Of a stretch of DNA of 64,000 nt, positions 1 through 7,791 are shown piece by piece. The stretch covers positions 441,681 to 505,680 of the forward strand of contig NZ_KK211144.1 in assembly GCF_000620505.1 (NCBI RefSeq), read 5' to 3'. The position numbers and the translations under genes are program-made. Within the stretch, counting starts at the first letter, position 1; the number at the start of each line of letters is the position of its first letter. The DNA is from Sulfitobacter sp. 20_GPM-1509m (lineage in GTDB: Bacteria > Pseudomonadota > Alphaproteobacteria > Rhodobacterales > Rhodobacteraceae). The notes under the pieces are model-generated. The model searched no databases. It was not told the DNA's origin and saw only the letters and a list, made by a program, of their open reading frames with translations.

Positions 1-2370
1 GGTGCAGGTCTGACCCTGATGGCGGACCTTGACCGTGTTGTTGCGTCTGACCCCTTCCAGCCAGACGACACCGTCATAGCCCACGATGAATTCATCCTCG
101 GACCCGTTCAGGAAGGCGGCCGCACCCGTGGGCAACACGGCCCCGTTGGCGTCGCGCAGTACGGCCAGCACCGAGGGCGCGTCGTTGCCGTCAAAGCGGA
201 CCAGCTCGCCGGAATTGCGTCCCGGTATGATGTCGACCGCCGTGACCCCGACCGTGGCGTCGGCGGGCAAATCGTTGACGTTGATCGACACCCGGCTGCG
301 CTGGTGCGAGGCGGCGCCGGTGATCACGGCCACGCCCTTGCCGTTTGTGCGCGCGATGGGGCGGTTTTGCAGATAGACCGGCACATCCGCCACGCCCACG
401 TCAACGATGGCAAAGCCGTCGGTGACCGTGTTGCCCGCCGCGATGCGCCCGCCGGTGTAGACGACCGACCCTTCGGCATCGCCACGGATATAGGTGGTGT
501 CGTCGGAAAACTTGATGTCGCCCCCGACCTTGCCATAGCGGCCACGGTAATCGCCGCGCGCACCGGCCAGAAAGGTGCTGCCCTGTTTCTCAAGCTGTGC
601 GGCATAGCCGATGTCGCCCACGTCCTCGCCCAGCGGTCTGGCCACATAGAGGCTGGCGGTTTGCGCGCCTGTCTCGTCACGGCCGGCCCCCGACCGCAGG
701 TGGGTGCGGTTGCCCAGCGGCATCGACAGGTTCAACGCGAATTTCTTGTCATCCGTGTCGAAATTGCGCGATCCGGTCACGCTGAGCGATCCGCGTCCGC
801 CTTTCAGGCTGTGGCCGACCGACAGGGACACGATGCGGTCGGTCGACGTGGCACGTTCGGAATGGACATAGTTGATGCCCAGTTTCGAGCCCGCGCGCGC
901 CAGCGGCACCGACAGGCTGACCACATCCAGCGCGCGGGGCGTTTCCAGCAGCGAGTTGCCGCCCGCCGCGATCAGGTCAAGGCCGGTGACCGAGGCCAGA
1001 TCGGCAAAGCCGTCCTGCGAGCGCATGGTCGAGGCATTCAGGTCCACGCCTGCAACGGTGGTGCGCACGGTGGCGTGGAAAAAACCTGCGGTGACGTCGT
1101 TGAACTGGCTGGCGCCTGCGGTCATCGACACTTCGCCCAGCGAGAACGGCACGAAGTTCGCGCCAACCCCCAGCAGGGTCAGGTCGGTCGTGGTCTCGAA
1201 ATGGCCCTCGAGCGTCACTTTCTCGGACCAGCCATAACGCAGGCTGCCCGAGACGATCAGGTCATCGCCGTAGCTGTTGTTCGCGGTGCCGTAGTCCTCG
1301 CGGGCAAAGCCCACTTCGAGCGCATAGTCGGCCATGCCCGGTTTGATCAGGTTGCGCGCGGTGAAGAAGGACACGCGGCGGCGTTGTTCGCGGCCCTGTT
1401 CGTCGCGCACGACGATGGTCGCGTCCCCCGCCCCGGTGTGCAGTGGCAGGTCCTCGATGCGAAAGGGGCCGCTGTCGACATTTGTGGAATAGGCGCGGTT
1501 GTTGTCGATGAATACGTCAACCGTCGAGGGCACGGCGGCGGCGCCTGCAAAGGTCAGAAGCTGGTCCTTGACCAGATCGCTGCGCAGGCCGAAATCGCGG
1601 CGCACCTGAAAGCCGCCCATGCGGATCGGGCGGCTCCATTGCAGGCCCGAGGTGGTCACATCGCCAAAGGTATAGGTCAGCGCGCGCTTGGTATCGACCA
1701 CCTCGAAGTTGGTCTCGAAGCGCAGGAATTTGCGGGCGTCGGCAGAGGCGCCCGCAAAGCGGTAGAGGCCGGTGGTGTTCAGCGTGCCCCAGGGCGAGAA
1801 GACGCGGGCGTCCAGTGCGGCGCTGACGTTGTTCATGTCCAGCCCCGAAAGGCCGCCCGTGGCGTTGAAGTCGGCGGCGACGTTGTAGTTCAGTACCGCG
1901 CCCGAGGACCGGTCGGGGGTTTCGAAGGCCGGTGTGCTGGCGGCGGAAATCACGCGCGGTTCCAGCGCCTGGAACGGTGCCTCGATATAGATCTTTTGCG
2001 CGGTGGCGTCATAGTTGAAGCTGAGCCCCGGGATACTGTCGAGATAGACGGTTGATCCCAGCCCCGGCGGTGCCTTGATCCCGATCTCTTCCAGTTCACT
2101 GCGGGTCGAGGACAGGCGGTTTTCGGCGGGGTGGGCCATGAATTCGGCGACCATGCCAATCTCGCGGCCATTGATCAGCACGAACAGGAACAACGGTGTG
2201 TCCTGCCCCAGATCAGAGAACCCGTCCGAGATGACAGCCGTGACATCAACAGATGTCGCCTGTGTCACCTCGGTGGAGGGTTCATAGCCGTCGATGGTTT
2301 CGGGCATTGCGAACACAGGTCCGCAAAGCCCGCCCATCAACAGTGCGAGTGTAAGGCGTTTGTGCGCCAT
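1..2370 (-). CDS. Fimbrial outer-membrane usher, FimD/PapC type (3' end beyond window)
   Basis: Usher that receives chaperone-bound pilins and secretes and assembles them at the outer membrane. The frame is open for 790 codons from an ATG at 2370 to the window edge without a stop, so the C-terminal end is missing. Residues 1-21 form a signal peptide (MAHKRLTLALL..., cleaved near FA/MPET). The N-terminal domain is followed by a long alternating beta-strand region typical of the 24-strand barrel, with phrases such as FVLINGREIG, GGFQVRRDFGLRSD and VDVFIDNNRAY that match usher signatures. It is the third gene of an operon with the SCPU pilin (3405-2911) and chaperone (2896-2444), starting 73 bp after the chaperone stop. 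This arrangement indicates an archaic (Csu-like) chaperone-usher system. A tip adhesin would be expected further left, outside the window. Confidence 0.93.
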   Translation of the reverse strand, partial: MAHKRLTLALLMGGLCGPVFAMPETIDGYEPSTEVTQATSVDVTAVISDGFSDLGQDTPLFLFVLINGREIGMVAEFMAHPAENRLSSTRSELEEIGIKAPPGLGSTVYLDSIPGLSFNYDATAQKIYIEAPFQALEPRVISAASTPAFETPDRSSGAVLNYNVAADFNATGGLSGLDMNNVSAALDARVFSPWGTLNTTGLYRFAGASADARKFLRFETNFEVVDTKRALTYTFGDVTTSGLQWSRPIRMGGFQVRRDFGLRSDLVKDQLLTFAGAAAVPSTVDVFIDNNRAYSTNVDSGPFRIEDLPLHTGAGDATIVVRDEQGREQRRRVSFFTARNLIKPGMADYALEVGFAREDYGTANNSYGDDLIVSGSLRYGWSEKVTLEGHFETTTDLTLLGVGANFVPFSLGEVSMTAGASQFNDVTAGFFHATVRTTVAGVDLNASTMRSQDGFADLASVTGLDLIAAGGNSLLETPRALDVVSLSVPLARAGSKLGINYVHSERATSTDRIVSLSVGHSLKGGRGSLSVTGSRNFDTDDKKFALNLSMPLGNRTHLRSGAGRDETGAQTASLYVARPLGEDVGDIGYAAQLEKQGSTFLAGARGDYRGRYGKVGGDIKFSDDTTYIRGDAEGSVVYTGGRIAAGNTVTDGFAIVDVGVADVPVYLQNRPIARTNGKGVAVITGAASHQRSRVSINVNDLPADATVGVTAVDIIPGRNSGELVRFDGNDAPSVLAVLRDANGAVLPTGAAAFLNGSEDEFIVGYDGVVWLEGVRRNNTVKVRHQGQTCT

Positions 2371-2443
2371 GACATGAAAGTCCCGATTGCCTGTGTGGCC
2401 TTGACGGCTCTGATTTGCGAAAGGTCGTGTCGTCAGGTCGGGA

Positions 2444-2896
2444 TTAGCTGAAACACAGCGGGACGGAATGCCGGACCTGCAGTTTCACGGCCTGCCCGCT
2501 TTGCTCCTTGCCGGGCAGACGGTCGACCAGAACGCGGTAGCATTCCCGGCCGCGCACGGCGCGTTTCTTGGTGCGCACGACGCGTACGGTCAGTTCCTCG
2601 CGCGGGTTCAGACGGGCCGCGGGCGGGCTGATGACCACGTCGCGGGTGGCCTTCATCTTGCTGGGGTCCTGGCCCTCTTTCCATTCCATCACGCGCAATT
2701 GCAGAACCGAGGCTTCCTTGCCGTCTGCTTTCAGCGTCAGGGTGGTCTGGTTCGACGCGGGCACTTCCATGCGGGTCGGCGAGACCGACAGGCTTTCGGC
2801 AAGGGCCGCGGGCGCGGCCAGCGGGGTCAGCGACAGCAATGCCGCGCCGAAACCGATGGACCGCAGGGCTTTGGTCTTGATGCTCGACTGTTTCAT
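2444..2896 (-). CDS. Single-domain pilus chaperone (PapD/CsuC N-terminal domain only)
   Basis: Periplasmic chaperone for pilin subunits, 150 aa with a signal peptide ending near residue 33 (PAALA/ES). It matches only the first Ig-like domain of PapD-family chaperones: SPTRMEV carries the Arg (R42) and VKLQVRHS the Lys (K138) that in PapD anchor the subunit C-terminus, and YRVLVDRLP is the F1 strand. The protein stops right after the G1 strand (SVPLCFS). Family members are normally about 230-250 aa with a second Ig domain of about 90 aa. Only 73 bp separate this stop from the usher start, so no frameshifted remnant of a second domain fits there. C119 (start of F1) and C148 (end of G1) could form a disulfide. 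The gene starts 14 bp after the pilin stop with a ribosome site (GGACAGGAT). It is either a natural one-domain form or a deletion derivative. Confidence 0.85.
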   Translation of the reverse strand: MKQSSIKTKALRSIGFGAALLSLTPLAAPAALAESLSVSPTRMEVPASNQTTLTLKADGKEASVLQLRVMEWKEGQDPSKMKATRDVVISPPAARLNPREELTVRVVRTKKRAVRGRECYRVLVDRLPGKEQSGQAVKLQVRHSVPLCFS

Positions 2897-2910
2897 ATCC
2901 TGTCCTTTCC

Positions 2911-3405
2911 TCAGTATGTCAGAGTGACAAGGATGGTGTCGGAATACAGACCGGCGTTGTAGCTGCCTGCGGGGATCTGGCCATAGACGGGGATCACCAG
3001 CGGGATCGCTGCGGTCACATCGCCCGAATAGATGTTCTCGGCGGCGGCGACGGCGCTGGAATGGCCCGCGTCCGCGTAGACCGAATAGGGCAGATAGTTG
3101 CCGTCGGTGCTGATCATGCGGCGGGTGCCGCCGCTGGCGTTTTCGCCGGAGCCCAGCGAGACCGAGATGTCGCTGCGTGTCGAGGTGCAGATGACGGCCA
3201 GCGAGCCGGGAACGACCTGCGAGGTGGGTGCGCTGTTGTCGATGCTGGCAAAGGACAGCGCCGTGGCCGCGTTCAGCGTGCAGGTGTCGAGAACGACCGC
3301 CGACACACCAAGGTTGGACGTCACAGTATCCGCAGCAAAGGCGGGCGCTGCGACGGCCAACATGGCGCCCAACAGGGCCGCCACTTTAGGGGTAGTGTGG
3401 TTCAT
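2911..3405 (-). CDS. Spore coat U (SCPU) domain pilin, CsuA/B-like
   Basis: Secreted structural pilin, 164 aa. Residues 1-24 are a signal peptide ending AFA/AD. The mature part has the SCPU signature: early Cys (C42 in LDTCTLN) and a second Cys (C73 in AVICTST) that form the conserved disulfide, plus the terminal strand SYNAGLYSDTILVTLTY. It is the first gene of the pilin-chaperone-usher operon and probably the major subunit. The start is supported by AGGAAG placed 8 bp upstream of ATG 3405. The family (archaic or sigma chaperone-usher pili, as in Acinetobacter Csu) is linked to biofilm formation on abiotic surfaces. That role is inferred here. Confidence 0.9.
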   Translation of the reverse strand: MNHTTPKVAALLGAMLAVAAPAFAADTVTSNLGVSAVVLDTCTLNAATALSFASIDNSAPTSQVVPGSLAVICTSTRSDISVSLGSGENASGGTRRMISTDGNYLPYSVYADAGHSSAVAAAENIYSGDVTAAIPLVIPVYGQIPAGSYNAGLYSDTILVTLTY

Positions 3406-3774
3406 TTTAACATCTTCCTACTTGTTAACAGCCCGGAACTGCCGGTTGGACCGGATCGGGCGACTGTTTCTATTTCGATGAACTTTGAGGCAAGACTTGG
3501 ACGCTCGGGGGGAAATGTGCCGAAGCTTGACCGCGCAACTTATCATGTAAACAAGGGGTTAGGCAGCCCTCCGCGATCTCCTTCAGGTTGCGCAGATGGC
3601 GAAATAATCCTGAAATTGAGGCAGAACCGATAATTGGCCTCTGCAAATTGGGGTATTGTTCACGCATTGGTGGCAATCCGAATACGGCAAAATTGGTGCA
3701 AATGCCCGGGCATGCACACAAAAGGCGGCTGCATGAAGCAACCGCCTTTTATTCACGAGCCGTTGGTCCGCGTT
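3406..3774. other. Intergenic region between pilus operon and TRAP operon
   Basis: This stretch of about 370 bp should hold the leftward promoter of the pilin operon. It ends at the TRAP terminator hairpin (3720-3750). The region is less G+C rich than the coding DNA. A possible 83-codon reading frame on the minus strand (3721-3470) has no ribosome site and no recognisable protein features, so I do not call it. I saw no convincing promoter match, tRNA or repeat. Confidence 0.5.
3720..3750 (-). terminator. Intrinsic terminator after dctM (first TRAP operon)
   Basis: Arms AAAGGCGG and CCGCCTTT enclose a short loop, with T-rich ends on both strands. It lies 25-55 bp beyond the dctM stop, so it ends the leftward TRAP transcript. 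The symmetry means it could also stop rightward transcription. Confidence 0.75.
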
Positions 3775-5085
3775 TTATCTGGCAAACATCTGCGGCAGGA
3801 ACAGGACAATGTCGGGATAGGCGATCAGTGCCGCCACGATCAGCAGATCGACAATGACGAACCAGAACACGCCTTTGAAGATCGTGGACAGCGATGCGAT
3901 ATTGCCCACCACGCCTTTGATCACGAACACATTCATCCCCATCGGCGGGGTGATCATCCCGATTTCCAGCAGCTTGACCAGCACCACGCCGAACCACAGC
4001 AGGCTAAAGCCGGTTTCGTCCACCAGCGGCAGCACCACGGGCAAGGTCAGCAGCATCGCCCCCACGGGTTCCAGCATCATGCCCAGCAGCAGGTACACAA
4101 CCACGATGCCCACCATGATCAGCACGGGCGACACGCCGAATGACAAGATCGACGACGACAGCGCGTCGCCAATACCGGACAGCGCCAGAAAGCGGGTCAG
4201 CAGGCTGGCCCCGACCGCGATGATCAGCAAGGCCGCGGTTGTGGTGATGGTTTCGACAATCGCCATGCGCAACGCCTTGAGCGTCAGCGTGCGGTAGACC
4301 AGCGCCACCAGTGTGGACAGCGTGGCACCGATGGCTCCGGCCTCGGTCGGGGTGAAGACGCCGCCAAAGAGCCCGGCAAAGACGCCGATCACGATCAGCA
4401 ACACCGGCCAGGTCTGGCCCAGCGCGCGGATCTTTTCGGCGCGGGTGGCCTGGGTGTGGACCGGCGGGGCCAGGTCGGGGTTCAGTTTGACCCGCACCAC
4501 GATCAGCAGCACATAGGCGATCAGGGTGATGACACCCACCACCAGCCCGCCCAGAAACAGCTGGCTGACGGACTGGCGCGAGATGATGCCGTAGAGGATC
4601 ATCAGGATCGACGGCGGGATCAGCGCGCCGATGGTGCCTGCCGCGGCAACCGTGCCGGTGGCCAGTTCGGCGCTGTAGCGGTGGCGGATCATCTCGGGCA
4701 CGGCGATTTTGCCCATGGCCGCGGAACAGGCCACGGACGAGCCGGTGACCGCCGCAAAGCCCGCGCAGCCAAAGACCGAAGCGATGGCCAGCCCGCCGGG
4801 CAGCCCCGACAGCCAGATCTGCGCCGCGCTGAACAGCCCCTGGGTCAGCTTGGTGTGGTAGCAGATGAACCCCATCAGCAGGAACGCGGGGATCGAGCTG
4901 AGCACCCAGCTGTTGGCAAAGTTATAGGGCACGATGCCCAGCGATCCCCATGCGATGTTCCAGTTGAACATCGACCAAAGCCCCGCAAAGGACACGGCGA
5001 TCAGCGACACGCCGATCGGGATACGCATGAGGATCAGAAAGAACAGGGCGCCGATGAACAGGCCTGCGATTTGAAGTTCAGACAT
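3775..5085 (-). CDS. dctM: TRAP transporter large permease, DctM type
   Basis: Inner-membrane 436-aa protein with about 12 hydrophobic segments, the large (ion-coupling) subunit of a tripartite ATP-independent periplasmic transporter. Typical DctM phrases are present: GFAAVTGSSVACSAAMGKI in the first half, IPPSILMILYGI, FTPTEAGAIGA and MITPPMGMNVFVI. It overlaps the dctQ stop by 8 bp, indicating translational coupling, and is the last gene of dctP-dctQ-dctM. The substrate cannot be deduced from sequence alone. The nearby acyl-CoA synthetase and TetR regulator suggest a carboxylic acid. Confidence 0.93.
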   Translation of the reverse strand: MSELQIAGLFIGALFFLILMRIPIGVSLIAVSFAGLWSMFNWNIAWGSLGIVPYNFANSWVLSSIPAFLLMGFICYHTKLTQGLFSAAQIWLSGLPGGLAIASVFGCAGFAAVTGSSVACSAAMGKIAVPEMIRHRYSAELATGTVAAAGTIGALIPPSILMILYGIISRQSVSQLFLGGLVVGVITLIAYVLLIVVRVKLNPDLAPPVHTQATRAEKIRALGQTWPVLLIVIGVFAGLFGGVFTPTEAGAIGATLSTLVALVYRTLTLKALRMAIVETITTTAALLIIAVGASLLTRFLALSGIGDALSSSILSFGVSPVLIMVGIVVVYLLLGMMLEPVGAMLLTLPVVLPLVDETGFSLLWFGVVLVKLLEIGMITPPMGMNVFVIKGVVGNIASLSTIFKGVFWFVIVDLLIVAALIAYPDIVLFLPQMFAR

Positions 5086-5629
5086 CAGGCGTTTCTTTCG
5101 ACAGATAGGGGTCTTCGACGGTCAGGATGCTCAGGCCACTGTCGCGGCCGAGGGCCAATGCGATCAGCTTCCACGCCGCCACCAGCGCCATCAGGCCAAA
5201 GCCCACGGGCAGCACGAAATAGGTGGGCCAGATGATCACCTTGCCGCTGGCTTCGATGGAATAGGCGCCGGCGGCATATTTCGACATGGCTTCCTGCCCT
5301 GTGCGCACCGCCACGGCGGCCATCACCACGGTAGTCAGCAGCAGCGCGACAAAGGCCAGAAAGGTCTGGACCGAATTGGGCAGCTTTTCGGCCAGCAGTT
5401 CCACGGCGATGTGGCTGTCCTTTTCTTCGACCAGCCCCAGCGGCAGGAACGCGATGGCGACCATGTAAAAGGCCGAGACATACAGGATCGTCGCATCAAG
5501 CGGCGTCGAGAACATGAAGCGCATCAGCACGTCGATCGTGACATGGGAGACAAGCAAAAGCACCATGATGCCCGCAATGCCAGAGGCACCGGCGACCAGC
5601 CACGAGATGAGCTTTCCAATCGGTTTCAT
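5078..5629 (-). CDS. dctQ: TRAP transporter small permease, DctQ type
   Basis: Four-helix inner-membrane protein of 183 aa (MKPIGKLISWLVAG...). It stabilises the large permease and links it to the periplasmic binding protein. DctQ features include HVTIDVLMRF in helix one-two and EEKDSHIAVELL in the central loop. I chose the ATG at 5629 over an in-frame codon 30 bp upstream because the hydrophobic first helix then starts near the N-terminus. Its 3' end overlaps dctM by 8 bp. A terminator-like hairpin separates it from dctP. Confidence 0.9.
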   Translation of the reverse strand: MKPIGKLISWLVAGASGIAGIMVLLLVSHVTIDVLMRFMFSTPLDATILYVSAFYMVAIAFLPLGLVEEKDSHIAVELLAEKLPNSVQTFLAFVALLLTTVVMAAVAVRTGQEAMSKYAAGAYSIEASGKVIIWPTYFVLPVGFGLMALVAAWKLIALALGRDSGLSILTVEDPYLSKETPDV

Positions 5630-5655
5630 CGTTATGAACGTCCTTGTTGGGATGT

Positions 5656-5690
5656 ACAAAAACGGGGCGCAAGGCCAAAGCCTGCGCCCC
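5656..5690 (-). terminator. Hairpin terminator/attenuator between dctP and dctQ
   Basis: Arms GGGGCGCA(A)GGC and GCCTGCGCCCC around a CAAA loop, followed on the minus strand by GTTTTTG. It sits directly after dctP and before dctQM. The likely effect is to let most transcripts stop after the binding-protein gene, giving more DctP than permease. The TRAP operon at 28903-31762 has a similar element at the same point. Confidence 0.8.
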
Positions 5691-5704
5691 TTAGACGGAT
5701 CGGA

Positions 5705-6859
5705 TTACTGGCCGTATGTGGCCGGATCGACCTTGGAAATCACCTGATCCCAGTACAGCTGTTGCAGCTCTTCCTTGGTCGAGATGTCGGTCACCAGACC
5801 GTACCATTTCTCAAGGATCGGTGCGAATTCTGCGGTGATCTCTTCGGCACGCTCAACGCCGTAGGTCTCCTTGAACAGACCCGATACGGTTTTCAGGTCC
5901 TGGGCTGCGAACTCTTTCACAGCCGCCAGAAGCTCGGGCGTGGGTTCGTGGAAGGCGATGCCCAGATCACGCGATTTCTGCACGGCGGCGCTGTCGTCGG
6001 TGTAGAAGTTCCAGGTGGTCGCCGCGGTCATCGCGTTGCCGCCCCACAACAGGGCTTCGCGGTCTTCGGTGCTCATCGCTTTCCAGCGGTCGGCGTTGAC
6101 GTTGGCCGAGGCCACGCCGGCAAAGGCACCGCCGGGCACGTCCAGCGTGATGTCGGTGACGACTTCGTACAGGTTGTAGTTGGTCAACTCTGGCGCGCTG
6201 AGCATGGCGCAGTCCAGAATGCCCTGATCCAGCGCTTCGTAGACTTCGTTCACCGGAAGGCGCACACCCTGGGCGCCGAAATGCTCTGCAAAGCGGACAA
6301 AGCCTGCGCCACCGGCGCGCAGCCGCTTGCCCTTGAGGTCGTCGATGGTGGTGATCGAGGTGTCTTTGCACAGCATGTTATAGAGCGGTGTCACGCCGCC
6401 ACCGGTATAGACCTGGTTCTGTGCCTTGAACTCTTCCAGACACTCGGGGCAGTTGTTGAACGTATATTCCAGCATCGCGCCGGTGAACGCCAACGGCTCT
6501 TTGCCGGTGGGGTTTTCGGCCAGATTGATCAGCAGGTTCTGTTCGTGCAGGAACAGGTTGTTGCTGTATTCGGCGGGGTAATAAGGCGTCAGCACAAAGC
6601 CCACGTCGGCCAGGCTGTCCCGCACGCCGGGGCTGGTTTCAGGCAGGCTGAGCAGCGACATCGGAAAGCCCGTGACCGTGACATTGTCCCCCGAACGCTC
6701 GGCAACGGCGGCGGCGTAATCCTCGACCGCCAGACCGACGGCCGAGTTGGCCGGATAGCCGTAGGCAAAGTTCAGTTTCTCTTTGGCAACAGCGGGTGTG
6801 GCTGCAACCAGCACGGCCCCAAGGGTTGCGATGACGGTTTTTATCGTGGTGCGTTTCAT
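5705..6859 (-). CDS. dctP: TRAP transporter substrate-binding protein, DctP family
   Basis: Periplasmic solute receptor of 384 aa with a clear Sec signal peptide (MKRTTIKTVIATLG..., cleavage near AVA/KE). DctP-family elements include the DDLKGKRLRAGG segment about residue 175, which carries the conserved Arg that clamps the substrate carboxylate, and VNEVYEALDQGILDCAML. A CPEC pair near residue 130 and another Cys near 155 are unusual and might form a disulfide. The start has a strong ribosome site (GGGAGGAG, 7 bp spacing). It heads dctPQM, divergent from the TetR gene at 7141. This suggests repression by TetR with induction by the substrate or its CoA ester, which is inference. Confidence 0.92.
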   Translation of the reverse strand: MKRTTIKTVIATLGAVLVAATPAVAKEKLNFAYGYPANSAVGLAVEDYAAAVAERSGDNVTVTGFPMSLLSLPETSPGVRDSLADVGFVLTPYYPAEYSNNLFLHEQNLLINLAENPTGKEPLAFTGAMLEYTFNNCPECLEEFKAQNQVYTGGGVTPLYNMLCKDTSITTIDDLKGKRLRAGGAGFVRFAEHFGAQGVRLPVNEVYEALDQGILDCAMLSAPELTNYNLYEVVTDITLDVPGGAFAGVASANVNADRWKAMSTEDREALLWGGNAMTAATTWNFYTDDSAAVQKSRDLGIAFHEPTPELLAAVKEFAAQDLKTVSGLFKETYGVERAEEITAEFAPILEKWYGLVTDISTKEELQQLYWDQVISKVDPATYGQ

Positions 6860-6905
6860 AAATGCTCCTCCCGAGCGATGTCGTAAATGCGTGAATGATC
6901 TCAGG

Positions 6906-6957
6906 ATTATGGCCCTGCAGCCTCAAGACGGTTCTCCCCTACCGCACTGGCCATAAT
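6906..6957. promoter_or_regulatory. 9-bp inverted repeat between dctP and tetR genes
   Basis: ATTATGGCC (6906-6914) and its exact reverse complement GGCCATAAT (6949-6957) are separated by 34 bp. The pair lies 47-98 bp upstream of the dctP ATG and in the gap shared with the divergent TetR gene. It may be an operator bound at two sites. The spacing is long for a single TetR dimer, so function is uncertain. Confidence 0.35.
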
Positions 6958-7140
6958 GTCCTCGGGGCCTTGTCCCTGCGCAGTGAGGTGCAGCAAAAAC
7001 ATTCCCGTGAGTATGTTTCTACAATTAGCGCTTTTGTGGTGGTGTCAAGCTGTTAGGATGGAAATCCAAGAATGACGCGACGGAGCATTTCACAATGGGT
7101 TTGAGACACCGCGATCCGGCTTGCGTGGCGGACCGTTAGC

Positions 7141-7791
7141 ATGGCCCTGGTCGCAGGTGAACTTGACGCACGGCATGTCTCGCGACGGGGTATCGAGAGC
7201 CAGCGAAAGATCATTCACGCGGCTGCCGTCTGTTTCATGCGCCACGGGCTTGAAAAGGCGACCGTAGACGAGATCGCGCAGGAACTGGGTTCGACCAAGG
7301 GGCGTGTCTACCACCACTTTGCATCCAAGAACGAGATCTACCTCGAGGTCTACCGGCAGGCGATGGAGTATTGTTTCGACGCGGTTCTGCCGCTGCTGGA
7401 TCTGGATATTCCGGCCCCCGAGAAACTGGTCCGCATGGCCACGGCACATGGCCATGTGATGATGGACACCCTGCCCTTTCAGCGCACCATCCGGCTGGGG
7501 GTGGACGTGTACCTGCGCGGCTCGGCGACCGAGGCCGAGCGCAAGGTGCTGTCCGGTCTGATCGCCATGCGCAACGATTACGAAGCACTGTACCGGACGG
7601 TTCTGCAAGAGGGGCAGACCGCGGGCACGCTGTCGGTGCCCAGCGTGGCACTGGCAGGTCGCATGATCATGGGGGCGCTGAACGGGCTGGTGGACTGGTA
7701 CCGCGTGCGTCCCGAACAGTCGCGGGAGGACCGCGACAAGATCGCGGAGTTGCTGGCCGAGATGATCGTGGGCGGGCTGCGCGCGGACTAG
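7141..7791 (+). CDS. TetR/AcrR family transcriptional regulator
   Basis: DNA-binding repressor of 216 aa. The N-terminal helix-turn-helix is clear around residues 18-65: ESQRKIIHAAAVCFMRHG, then TVDEIAQELGSTKGRVYHHF, the standard TetR recognition helix. The rest is an all-helical ligand-binding domain. It is divergent from dctP and convergent with the acyl-CoA synthetase gene (4-bp overlap at the stops). It probably controls the TRAP/acyl-CoA synthetase unit in response to an acyl-CoA or the transported acid. The ribosome site (GGCGGA) is weak. Confidence 0.9.
   Translation: MALVAGELDARHVSRRGIESQRKIIHAAAVCFMRHGLEKATVDEIAQELGSTKGRVYHHFASKNEIYLEVYRQAMEYCFDAVLPLLDLDIPAPEKLVRMATAHGHVMMDTLPFQRTIRLGVDVYLRGSATEAERKVLSGLIAMRNDYEALYRTVLQEGQTAGTLSVPSVALAGRMIMGALNGLVDWYRVRPEQSREDRDKIAELLAEMIVGGLRAD

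Noticed and set aside
19-2055. 678-codon plus-strand reading frame opposite the usher gene
   Set aside because: It is antisense to a clear usher, has a His/Gly/Arg/Val-rich composition typical of shadow frames in G+C-rich DNA, and has no recognisable domain.
3470-3721. 83-codon minus-strand frame between the pilin and TRAP operons
   Set aside because: No ribosome site, no conserved feature, and it runs across what must be the pilin promoter.
7043-7048. TTGACA on the minus strand as the dctP -35 element
   Set aside because: The hexamer is perfect, but the sequence at 16-18 bp spacing does not resemble a -10 element.
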